From Prorocentrum cordatum (taxonomy: Eukaryota; Sar; Dinophyceae; Prorocentrales; Prorocentraceae): a stretch of DNA of 64,000 bases. The stretch spans positions 457,679-521,678 of the forward strand of contig CAUYUJ010005658.1 of the NCBI GenBank assembly GCA_963575745.1. The letters run 5' to 3'. Below, piece after piece: positions 53,482 to 63,167 of the stretch. Each line of letters starts with the position of its first letter. The first letter of the stretch is position 1. The notes beneath the pieces are model-generated. The model had not been told where the DNA came from, searched no databases, and saw nothing but the letters and a program-made list of their open reading frames with translations. The position numbers were made by a program, and so were the translations under genes.

Positions 53482-54494
53482 ACCCGAGAGTTTGGAAGAC
53501 AGCGTCAACTGCAGCAAGGGAATATATCAGTAGCGCACTTGCTACGTGGGAGATAGTTCGGGTGGAAGCCGACGCGGCTCGGTCCGGATTCGATCAGTTC
53601 CAGTTACTAGTCGCGACATGTGTCCGTGCCCTCTGAGCTCCACCACGCGAGGCCCCATCGCTCCTCCAGCCGTTCCAGGGCGCGACGCCAGGGGCCCGGC
53701 AGAAGCGCGACCAGTTGCTAGAGGCCATGGGGAACCGACGCCACCTCGTCGAGCGCGCGCCCAGCAACATCGCCCAATTCATGAGCGGCCTTGGGGCAGG
53801 AGCTACATGCACACGGCCGGCGGCGACGATTGCCACATGTCAGACGACGAAAGAACTTGCATTATGTTTGATATCGTGTTCCTGGCTTTTCTTCTTTTTT
53901 CTCTCATTCCGCCTTCTCCAAACGAACGAACGGACGAATGATCACCGCTGCAGACACTGTCCCGGCTTATGGTGGGCGCGGCTGCGACTAGTTGGGGACA
54001 TTGTCGAATCCAGCCGCATGATTGCGAAAGACAGTTTTAAAAATCGATGCCGGGGCAGGATGCACCGGATTCCATTACTGACTTTTGATTATTAGATTTG
54101 CGGAGGGGATTGTTATTGTTGGTGCCGGCATTTAGCGCCTGGATCTCCATGATTACATGCTGGGGTTTCCGTTATTACCAGTGTGACTACCCGATCGCGT
54201 TTCCATGTACACGTCGGTGTTCATGTCCACGAATGTTATTGTGAATTCGCGGTTTTCCATTCTACCCGCCACCCAAGATCTCCCTTACCGTAGAATGAAT
54301 GGCCCATACGGCATTGGCTTGCACGACTCAGCGCTTTTACCTAACAGCGAAGACTGATAGGTTTCTAATGCTTTCAGAAGAAAGCATCTTGACTCCTCAG
54401 GGGGGTCTGGGCAGATGCCGGACGGGTGCCGGGGAGAATCCGCGGAAGTCGTTGTTAAGCAAACAGTTGCACATTCCGTGGTCTTCGAGGTCCC
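53482..54494. other. unique sequence, no gene recognised
   Basis: Less GC-rich than its surroundings from about 53870. Short frames only. Confidence 0.6.
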
Positions 54495-54815
54495 AGAACT
54501 CCGCTCCCGGGCCACATTCTGAATGCCCGGAGCCAACTGTAGGCCACATCGTGGTCTTCGAATTCCCAGAACTCCATTCCTGGGCATGGTCTTGAATGTT
54601 CGGAGCCAACTGTAGGCCACTTCGTGGTCTTCGAGCTCCCAGAATTCACTCCTGGACGTGATTTTGAATGCCCGGAGCCAACTGTAGGCCGCTTCGTGGT
54701 CTTCGAGTTCCCAGAACTTTATTCCTGGTAATGATTTTGAATGCCCGGAACCAACTGTAGGCCACTTCGTGTTCTTCGAGTTCCCAGAACTCCATTCCCG
54801 GGCTACATTTTGAAT
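54495..54815 (+). repeat. 72-bp tandem repeat, ~5 units
   Basis: GCCAACTGTAGGCCAC(T/A)TCG at 54532, 54605, 54677 and 54750 (spacing 72-73), each followed by TGGTCTTCGAGTTCCCAGAA and CTCCATTCC(T/C)GG. A stray inverted copy lies at 24337-24392 inside the giant element. Confidence 0.9.
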
Positions 54816-56540
54816 GCTGAGGCAGGCTGATTCTGAGGCTGAGGCAGGCTGAGGCTGAGGCAGGCTGAGGCCGAGGCTGAAGGCAGACTGAGGCTGAGGC
54901 TGAAGCAGGCTGAGGCTGAGGCTGAGGCAGGCTGAGGCTGAGGCTGAGGCAGGCTGAGCTGAGGCAGGCTGAGGCTGAGGCTGAGGCTGATGCAGGCTGA
55001 GGCTGAGGCAGGCTGAGGCCGAGGCTGAAGGCAGACTGAGGCTGAGGCTGAAGCAGGCTGAGGCTGGGGCTGAGGCAGGCTGAGGCTGAGGCTGAGGCTG
55101 ATGGAGGCAGGCTGAGGCTGAGGCTGAGGCTGATGAGGCAGGCTGAGGCTGAGGCTGAGGCTGAGGCTGAGGCCGAGGCTGGCAGATTGAGGCTGAAGGC
55201 TGAAGCAGGCTGAGGCTGAGGCTGAGGCAGGCTGAGGCTGAGGCTGAGGCAGGCTGATGCTGAGGCAGGCTGAGGCTGAGGCTGATGCAGGCTGAGGCTG
55301 AGGCAGCCTGAGGCTGAGGCTGAAGGCAGACTGAGGCTGAGGCTGAAGCAGGCTGAGGCTGAGGCTGAGGCAGGCTGAGGCTGAGAGGCTGATGCAGACT
55401 GATGCTGGCTGAAGCAGGCTGAGGCTGAGGCTGAGGCAGGCTGAGGCTGAGGCAGGCTGAGGCTGAGGCTGAGGCTGAGGCAGGCTGAGGCTGCGGCAGG
55501 CTGAGGCTGAGGCCGAGGCTGAAGGCAGACTGAGGCTGAGGCTGAAGCTCATGCAGGCTGAGGCTGAGGCAGGCGGAGGCTGAGGCCGAGGCTGAAGGCA
55601 GACTGATGCTGAGGCTGAAGCAGGCTGAGGCTGAGACTGAGGCAAGCTGAGGCTGAGGCTGAGGCAGGCTGATGCTGAGGCTGAGGCTGAGGCTGAGGCT
55701 GAGGCTGATGCAGGCTGAGGCTGCGGCAGGATGAGGCTGAGGCCGAGGCTGAAGGCAGACTGCAAGCCACGGGCGGTGCAACGTCCGTAGCCCGTGGCGC
55801 CTGGCCGAGCGCTCAGCGAGCCTGCCCATACAGCGTGCGCCGCACCGACGAAGCGGCGATAGCCGCTGAGGAGGAATTCGCACGCCGCGCGGTGCATCCC
55901 CGTGGTGTTCTCCCAAGAAAAGGAACCCCTAACCCTGAGCCCTAGCCTGCGGCTTCCCTGCGGCGGCCTACATCCCCTAAGGCTGAAGGCTGAGGCCGAG
56001 GCTGAGGCTGAGGCTGAGGCTGAAGCAGGCTGAGGCTGAGGCTGAGGCTGAGGCTGAGGCAGGCTGAGGCTGAGGCTGAGGCAGGCTGAGGCTGAGGCCG
56101 AGGCTGAGGCAGGCTGGGGCTGAGGCTGAAGCAGGCTGAGGCTGAGGCTGAGGCAGGCTGAGGCTGAGGCTGAGGCTGAGGCCGAGGCCGAGGCTGAGGC
56201 AGGCTGATGCTGAGGCAGGCTGAGGCCGAGGCCGACGGCAGACTGAGGCTGAGGCTCATGCAGGCTGAGGCAGAGGCAGGCTGAGGCTGCGGCAGGCTGA
56301 GGCTGAGGCCGAGGCTGAAGGCAGACTGAGGCTGAGGCTGAAGCTCATGCAGGCTGAGGCTGAGGCTGAGGCTGAGGCTGAGGCTGAGGCTGAGGCTGAG
56401 GCAGGCTGAGGCTGAGGCCGAGGCTGAAGGCAGACTGAGGCTGAGGCTGAAGCAGGCTGAGGCTGAGGCTGAGGCAGGCTGAGGCTGAGGCAGGCTGAGG
56501 CTGAGGCTGAGGCAGGCTGAGGCTGAGGCTGTGACTGCGA
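54816..56540. repeat. GCTGAG hexanucleotide satellite
   Basis: About 1.5 kb of GCTGAG with GCAGGCTGAG, GCCGAGGCTGAAGGCAGACT variants forming a loose higher-order pattern, interrupted at 55763-55978. On the minus strand it reads (Ser-Leu), (Gln-Pro) or (Ala-Ser) repeats, giving a long spurious ORF. Confidence 0.97.
55763..55978. other. non-repeat island inside the GCTGAG satellite
   Basis: About 215 bp of unique GC-rich sequence with CCCCTAACCCTGAGCCCTAG near 55926. No gene seen. Confidence 0.6.
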
Positions 56541-56889
56541 CTGCCGTTGCCACTGCGACTGTCATCGCGAATGCGACTACGACTGCGAGAACAGCAGAAT
56601 TCTACAACTGGATTCTCAGCTGAATCTTAAGGGGAATGCTTCCATATATGCTCCTACACTTCGCTGTTAGGTTGCTTTGCCGGGAAAATTAACCTTATCG
56701 ACGAACTGCACGACAAGGGAATGTTTGTCCGTATCATGTTGCTTTTTTGTTTTCTTGCACGACTACCCCGTCATACCTAGCCACGGTGCCAAGTTCAATT
56801 GGCGGCGTCGGGATGTGTTGACAACGATGGCCCCCAAACGACCGACCCCCCCGTCACGGCGACCCATTTCATTGTGGTAATTAGTCAGA
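56541..56889. other. unique sequence, no gene recognised
   Basis: Nothing supported. Confidence 0.6.
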
Positions 56890-57435
56890 GTGGGAGGCCG
56901 AACGGTCATTCATTGTCCCTGGGTGTTTGGCTGAAGTGGGGATCCGTTGTGCGGGTTTTGTTTGTTGCGTTGTTGTTATTTGTTTCCGTTGTCGTCCCAC
57001 CCGCGACCCGCCTTGCGACCCACCCTGCGACCCACCACATCAACCACCCCGCGACCCACCCTGCGACCCACCTTGCGACCCACCTCGCGACCCATCCGCG
57101 ACCCACCCGCGTCCCACCCGCGACCCACCTTGCGACCCACCCGCGACACACCCCGCGCCCCACCCGCGACCCACCCCGCGACCCATCCGCGACCGACCCG
57201 CGTCCCACCCGCGACCCACCTTGCGACCCACCCTGCGACCCACCCGCGACCCACCCGCGACCCGCCCGCGACCTACCCACATTGGTTTCGCGAAGAATAT
57301 CTGCGCTTGCGGCGGGCACCGGCGCCTGCGGCGGACTCGTTGTCCAATCTCTGAAACTTTGACGCTTGCGGCGAGTTTCTCCAGAGTCTCGCAGATTACC
57401 GACGTCCCCACCGCCCCCTCGCTCTTATCCGCATC
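56890..57435 (+). repeat. ~550-bp dispersed repeat with GCGACCCACC minisatellite, plus copy
   Basis: Left part AACGGTCATTCATTGTCC and GTGGGGATCC, middle ~280 bp of (GCGACCCACC)n, right part GACGCTTGCGGCG, CCAGAGTCTCGCAGATTAC and CCCTCGCTCTTATCCG. All three parts recur in inverse order at 61136-61690. Confidence 0.88.
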
Positions 57436-58550
57436 TGCGGGGTGGTGCGTATTTTGCTTGCCCGTCACGGCTACCTTCCAAATAACGGTGGTCCCTTTTG
57501 GCACGGTCGTGGAACCTTGTCGCCGTAATATTTTCAAATACGGTCATCCCGTCCACATTTGTGAGTACCCCCCGTCGCAGTGAGTTTGTCACGGTGACCC
57601 ATTCCGTCGGGTGGCTATTCTTGGCGGATGGTTTTCCAAATACCAAAGATTGGGAAGCGCGTCTGGCCGCCGTCTGGTGCCCCGCTGGCCGACGAACGCG
57701 GCGGCAACAACGCCGGCAGGGACAATGACAAAGGACGACGGCAAGACCGGCAGAACAGGACGTGCATGCATTCAACACGTTTCCGATATCGGTATCGAAT
57801 TTTGCGGCACAATTCAGCGAGTCGGCGGAGGACGTCCTCAGCGTGGAATTGCAGTGTTTGCGACGACCGCCCCTGGCCCAGGTACTTGGGCAACTCCGGA
57901 TGAATCATTTCTCCAGCGTTTTCCAACGTCTTTGGTTCACCGTTCAAGTTGCGCAATTGCGAGTGCGATTATGGGACACAGCATGCACCCCCTCGGACTT
58001 CCATCTCCCGAGCGACCAAGCGCGCCCCCCTACTCTTGCCGACCTTCCTCTTCGTCTACCCAACAACGCCAATGTCAGTTGCAAGTTCAACCGACGAGCC
58101 CAGTCCCTGCGTACATGTTTGGAGACTTCCGACCGCATGCATGAGCGAACCAGTTGGGATCGATGGTTTCCACCACCTCCGACTGAGCAGACTTACATTT
58201 CTCGACCATGATGGCGCTTTTCGGGATGCCCGTCGAGTTACACCGCCCCGTGGCACCGACGCGCCCCGCCCCCTACACCATGAAAGATTGGGGCAACATT
58301 CGCACGCCACGGTCCCTCCACCCGCGTCCTTGCCCGACGCTGGGTTCCGAGCGCCTTCCACTAGTTACCCTGGGCACCATGACCCCGTCGCGGCTCCCAT
58401 TATCCATGCCCGCCCCCGCTCCATAAACCACCCCGACCGCCTCTCCCAATCGACACGCAACTCACCGCCAACCCGAATCAGCACCCTGACCCCGCCTAAT
58501 TTCCCAGCTTGCGACCCGACGCAAACACCAACGGCAACGAACCCACTGCA
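57436..58550. other. unique sequence holding a doubtful ORF
   Basis: Apart from the frame listed separately (57762-58211) I see no gene; the end (58430-58550) leads into the minisatellite. Confidence 0.5.
57762..58211 (+). CDS. possible small protein or exon, unknown
   Basis: A plus frame starting MHAFNTFPISVSNFAAQFSE and continuing LSVELQCLRRPPLAQVLGQL and NHFSSVFQRLWFTVQVAQLR has a natural-looking mix of residues and a helical pattern, unlike the repeat frames around it. A stop lies ~35 bp upstream and the last third is Pro-rich and less convincing. No domain recognised; could be an exon of a decayed gene or chance. Confidence 0.27.
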   Translation: MHAFNTFPISVSNFAAQFSESAEDVLSVELQCLRRPPLAQVLGQLRMNHFSSVFQRLWFTVQVAQLRVRLWDTACTPSDFHLPSDQARPPTLADLPLRLPNNANVSCKFNRRAQSLRTCLETSDRMHERTSWDRWFPPPPTEQTYISRP

Positions 58551-58559
58551 GATTGATAG

Positions 58560-58900
58560 CAATCGATCCTAGCAACAAATTCGAACCACAGCCGACTCAC
58601 AACAGACCCACGGCAAACAATCCACAGAACACGCATAATTCACCGACCCCCGCACCAACCAACTCACCGACTCCCGCGCCGAACAGCTTACCGACCCCGC
58701 TGCTGATGAATATGTTGGGTGTACCGGCCTATCTGCGATGCTTGTTTGTTGGGCCACTTTTTGCGGACTCCTGCGCCGACCAGTTCGCCGTCTCCAACGT
58801 TGACTTGTTCACCGACTCACGCACCGGCCAGCTCACCGACCCAGCACCGACCAGCTCGCCGACTCCCTCGCCGATCAGCTCACCGACCCCATCAGTAAGT
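58560..58900 (+). repeat. ~24-bp minisatellite (CCGACTCCCGCGCCGACCAG), block 1
   Basis: Units such as ACCAGCTCACCGACTCCCGC repeat with many variants. A flanking ~100-bp part (GGCCTATCTGCGATGCTTGT ... GACCAGTTCGCCGTCTCC) recurs at 59605-59710. Confidence 0.85.
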
Positions 58901-58949
58901 GAAACCATGCATCCAGTAGGGCGCGCTGGCACGGAACAGCAGATACGCC

Positions 58950-59095
58950 AAACGCATGCCTAGGCGGACGAGTTGCACGCCAAACGCGTGGCCAGACAGG
59001 TTAGACGATTAGACGCGCCAAATGCGCGCTGGGAGGACGATGGAAGGAAGAGGAGGACGAAGAAGACGATGGTGATGATGAACATGTTTACTGCG
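58950..59095 (+). repeat. CGCCAAACGCG/CGCGCCAAATGCGCGC dispersed repeat, copy 1
   Basis: Words ACGCCAAACGCGTGGC, GACGCGCCAAATGCGCGCTG, then GGAAGGAAGAGGAGGACG and GATGATGAACAT. Relatives at 62800-62935 and 62935-63035. Confidence 0.8.
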
Positions 59096-59600
59096 TAAGT
59101 TCAAAGATCTCTTTCGCCCGTTGCTGCCGCAGACGGCCCCTTCGACGACGCATGGCCCTGTTTGTTGGCCTGCCATTATTTTCGCAAAGTACTTGCTTGA
59201 CCAGAGAATCGTTCCCACTTACAGCTTTTGTCTTGTACAATTCTCGTGTCTTCCAAGTAAGACTTCGGACAATGAGCTTTCCCCAGCTTTGTCCAGGACT
59301 TCAACGTTCCTCACCCTTGAGATGCATGAGTGTGGTATACCCAGAATTATGCGCAAGCAGAGGCACTGAAAAGCATACAATCGTGTTCTGTCTGCTTTTA
59401 ATAACCAGAGTCCAAAGAATATAATACATTGCTAATTACGCAGCTTTTGTAAGCTGTCGGACTTTCCCAATTGAGGTTTGATTCCAGAATTTGTCAAGTT
59501 GTTTGAATATGCGCGTGGTTTCTCCCAGTCGTCTCGTCAGAGCGACTTATTTTGACCATATCTTCTGGAATCCCGAAGCGTTCTAAAATTTCTGGATGTG
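59096..59600. other. unique sequence, no gene recognised
   Basis: Lower GC. Short frames at 59121-59424 show no known domain. Confidence 0.6.
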
Positions 59601-60325
59601 CCAGCCGATCCGCGGCCTATCTACGATGCTATTGTCGGTGTGCCACTTTTGCGGATGTTCCGTCTCCCGCGCCGACCAATTCGCCGTCTCCCATGTTGAC
59701 CAGTTCACAGTTTCCCGCATTGGCCAGCTCACCAACCCCCATACCGACCAACTCGCCGACTCCCGCGCCGACCAGCTCACCAAGCCCATGATTGACCAAC
59801 ATTTGATGGTAAACCGGCCTATCCGCGATGATAATGTTGTGTCATTTTGGGAGATGTCTCGAATCCCGCACCGACCAGCTCGCCGACGCCCGAGCCGAGT
59901 GGTTCGCCGATTCCCACGCCGATCAAGCACCGACTCCCGTTCTGACCAGCTTAGCGGCCCCCACACAGGCCAACTCTTCCATTCCCGCGACGAACACGAC
60001 TCCCGCGCCGACCAGCCCACCGACTTTTGCATCGTTCAGCTCGCCGAATCCCGCACAGCCATGTTGCTGATTCCCGCGCCGTCCAATTCGCTTACTCACG
60101 AGCCGAATGGCCCGCCGACTTCCTCGCCAACCAGCTCTCCGACTCCCTCACCGACCAGTTGGGCGGCCCCCGCGCCGACCAGCTCACTGATTCACGTGCC
60201 GACCAGATCACCGACTCCCGTGCCGACCAGATCATGTGGATTCCCAGCCCGACCAGCCCATCGACTCCCGCACCAACCAGCTCGACGACTCCCACACTGA
60301 CCAGCTCGCCGACTCTCGGTCCCAC
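59601..60325 (+). repeat. ~24-bp minisatellite, block 2
   Basis: CGACTCCCGCGCCGACCAGC, TCACCGA-type units with interruptions. A partial flank (ACCGGCCTATCCGCGATGAT) recurs internally at 59812. Confidence 0.85.
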
Positions 60326-60840
60326 GACGGCCGGACGCTTTATTGCAAATGGGAATCAAATCCCACAAGCCCTTTGGGCGACAGGTGGTCTAAGGAGGGT
60401 CTCTTTCCTCTTCACGACCCCCCGTCCCTCCAGGAACGGGAACCCTCCCTCTCTTTCTTTTTTTGGGGGGGGGAGGGGATGGACCGATATGTTAGAGGGG
60501 TCCTTGTTCGGCCCCTGGGAGGGCAATTTTTTGATACCCCTCACGAGGATCGTGGCTCCCGAGGGGGGATGGAAATCTAGGCCCCCCCTCTTTTGACCGA
60601 CCGCCTCCAAGATGGACCGCAGAGGCCCTCCAGGGCTCCCACGAGTCCCCCAAGAGAGATCCAAGAATGCCCCAAGAAGCCCGAGGAGTCCTCCAAGAGT
60701 CACCTGAGAGGCACCCAAGATGCCCCCGAGCAGCATCAGAGACCAAGATGACCTCCAAACTGGCTCAAGATAGCCCAATATAGCTCAAAATAGCTCCCAA
60801 TATACCCCAAGAGGCCCCAAAGCCGCTCCAAGACGGTACG
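60326..60840. repeat. G-run sequence and degenerate CCCAAGA-type repeat
   Basis: Contains CTTTTTTTGGGGGGGGGAGG near 60455; 60600-60835 is the reverse-oriented relative of 51700-52215. No gene seen. Confidence 0.65.
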
Positions 60841-60842
60841 AG

Positions 60843-61112
60843 ATGACCACAGAGTTTCCCCAGGAGGCCGTCTCGTTGCTTGACTATGCTTGTCTCGTCT
60901 TCTCTCTCCCGTCAACTTTCATGGGCATCGTTTCTGGATGGGTTGGTGGGGATACGCAAGCCGTGAATAATTGGAACGCAAAGCGTGCAATATTTGCTGA
61001 GCGCTTTGGATCGACCAAGTCCCCTCCACCGGGCGATAATGAATCGGTAGTAACAGATTCAGTAATTGAAGAATGGTTAAGTGGTTTCAATAAGTTCGAA
61101 CGTTCGTTTTAA
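60843..61112 (+). CDS. possible 89-aa protein, unknown
   Basis: Starts MTTEFPQEAVSLLDYACLVF and includes FMGIVSGWVGGD, FAERFGSTKSPPP and SVIEEWLSGFNKFERSF before a TAA. The composition is balanced, the frame is AT-richer than the surrounding repeats, and there is no internal repetition. The hydrophobic N-terminal half could be membrane-associated. It lies directly before the inverted ~550-bp repeat copy. No homology recognised; an exon or relic is as likely as a complete gene. Confidence 0.33.
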   Translation: MTTEFPQEAVSLLDYACLVFSLPSTFMGIVSGWVGGDTQAVNNWNAKRAIFAERFGSTKSPPPGDNESVVTDSVIEEWLSGFNKFERSF

Positions 61113-61135
61113 TAACTACGTAGCACCCCGCAGTT

Positions 61136-61690
61136 ACGGATAAGAGTGAGGGGGCGGCGAGGACGTCATCAGTTTGCGAGGCTCTGAAGAAAGCCGCTGC
61201 AAGCGTCTAGTCAGCCCGCCGCAGGGGCCGATTGTTTCGTCAAAGTAAAGTGGGTGAATCAGGGGTCGCGAATGGGTCATTGGTGGGTCGCAGGCCGGGT
61301 CGCGGGTGGGTCGCGTATGGGTCTCGAGTGGGTCACGGGTGGGTCGTGAGGTGGGTCGCGAGGTGGGTGGCGGGTTGGGTCGCGGGTTGGGTCGCGGGGG
61401 GGTGCGGGGTGGGTCACGGGATGGGTCGCGGGGCGGATCGCGGTTGGATCGTAGGGTGGGTCGCGGGTGAGTCGCGTATGAGTCGCAGGTGGGTCGCGGG
61501 TGGGTCGTGAGTTGGGTCGCGGGGTGGGTCGCAGGGTGGGTCGCGGGGTGGGTCGCGGGGTGGGTCGCAAGGTGGGCGATAACAACAAACATTCACACCA
61601 ACACATTAAGCAGAATTTTCACTATGGCAATGGATCCCCACTGAGCCACGCACCCAAGGACAATGAATGACCGTTTGGCCCTTCACTCTG
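61136..61690 (-). repeat. ~550-bp dispersed repeat with GGTGGGTCGC minisatellite, minus copy
   Basis: Inverted partner of 56890-57435: CGGATAAGAGTGAGGGGGCG, then (GGGTGGGTCGC)n over ~310 bp, then GGACAATGAATGACCGTT. The minisatellite length and phase differ from the plus copy; the flanks are about 75-85% alike. Confidence 0.88.
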
Positions 61691-62380
61691 ACGAGTATCG
61701 GTTTCAATAGTCACGAACATTCTTATCAATTACTACGAATATTGTTTTTCATAGTTGCGAGCGTTGGTTTAAACATTTACAGATACGTACCCGATGTCCC
61801 GATTCGTTCTTGATTGTTTTTTGGTTTTTTGTGAGCCTTTTCCAGGCCCCAGGATTGTGAAAAGCTTTTCGCGCTGAAGAGAAGCCAAGTCCAGGGATAA
61901 TGTCGGTGCATTTGATATTGTGTTTGCACGGGCTTGTTGTGTTTGGCAGTTTGTTGTGTTGCAACAGGTTGGTACGCATTCCCCCGGGAAACCATCTTCC
62001 CCGACCACGTTGCGAAATTGTTCGCCATCAAATCTCGTACTAATAAATATGTATTACAATGTGATGTTGCTATGGCTTGTTGTTTGTTGTCGGTTTGCGT
62101 GAAGATTGCTTGAATTGTTTATTTGTGTGTTTTCTCGTTCTGGCAATGTTCAAGGGCCGTGTGCGTTTTTTTTCCTGGTTTCTTGCGTTCTTTTCTTGGT
62201 ACGGGCCTTCGCATCACTGACCCAGCCTCGAATGTATCTTTATCCCTAAGATGGGAGAGCAAAAAGCGATGATAATCTCAGGGATGAGTCCTCAGAAGCT
62301 AATAGAGCTCTTGGGATCGGGATCGAGGTGAGGTAATGCCAAACACAGGGGTAGGGATCCGATATCGGCAGCAAATGATT
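61691..62380. other. AT-richer unique sequence, no gene recognised
   Basis: Short frames only. Contains four loosely similar phrases near 61700-61780 (TAGTCACGAACATTC, TAGTTGCGAGCGTTGG). Confidence 0.6.
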
Positions 62381-62384
62381 TCAT

Positions 62385-62590
62385 AACACGTGCTTCCATA
62401 ACCGAACACGGGTTTCCAAAATTGCTGACACAGGTTTCCATAATTGTTGACACGGGTTTCCTTAATTGACAGCAGGGTTTCCCATAATGGCCGACACGGG
62501 TTTCCATAATTGAAAACACGGGTTCTTATTATTGTTAACCCGGGTGTGAATATTGGCGACGGGCATTCACAATTGGGTTTCCATAATTAA
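62385..62590 (+). repeat. ~23-bp tandem repeat (ACACGGGTTTCCATAATTG)
   Basis: About nine units of (GAC)ACGGGTTTCCATAATTG with drift, from 62398 to 62588. Confidence 0.88.
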
Positions 62591-62689
62591 TCGTTTTCGT
62601 TTTTTTCTCTCTTTCGGTATTTTCCATTTTTTCTTCCGAAATACATATGTTTCTTATTTCGTTGTGTGTTTCTCTTTGTTTTCTTTCTT

Positions 62690-62691
62690 TC

Positions 62692-62733
<42 letters not shown>

Positions 62734-62735
62734 CT
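62690..62735. repeat. (CT)n microsatellite
   Basis: TTTCTCTCTTTCTCTCTCTC tract. Confidence 0.95.
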
Positions 62736-62799
62736 ATATTGTGCCCCCTTTTACGTTCCAACGCTCGCAAACTTAATGCGGGTGAGACGCATAACGGCG

Positions 62800-63040
62800 A
62801 ACGAAGCAGCCATACGCCAAAAGCGCGTGGGCAAGGAAAACTAGAGCGGTATGGCAAACGCATGTCAACCTGGCCTGGACGCGCCAAGTGTGTGCCGAGC
62901 GGACAGAGGGAAGAAGAAGGAGGAAAATGATGAACATACGATCGCACGCCAAACGCGGGCCCAAGTGGTCTCGACGCACCAAATGCGCGCCGAGAAGACG
63001 GAAGGAGGAGGAGGTGGAGGAGGAAGATGATGGTGTATTT
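62800..63040 (+). repeat. CGCGCCAAATGCGCGC-type dispersed repeat, copies 2 and 3
   Basis: Two adjacent relatives of 58950-59095: TGGACGCGCCAAGTGTGTGC plus GAGGGAAGAAGAAGG, and CGACGCACCAAATGCGCGCC plus GGAAGGAGGAGGAGG, the first followed by GATGATGAACAT. Confidence 0.8.
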
Positions 63041-63167
63041 GTGTCTTGCCAAGACGCACAAACCATGCATTGCATATCATGGGTACTCGTCTTCTCCGCA
63101 TTCAATTGGCCTGGAAATTTTGATTGCTAACGCGTCCTGTTCTTGTTGTCTAGCAGAGTATCCATTA

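Noticed and set aside
54285-55916. 543-codon minus-strand ORF of Ser-Leu/Gln-Pro/Ala-Ser repeats
   Set aside because: Pure translation of the GCTGAG hexamer and 72-bp repeats; all minus frames are similarly open.
55920-55950. CCCCTAACCCTGAGCCCTAG as interstitial telomere repeat
   Set aside because: Only two or three imperfect units, so not a telomere array.
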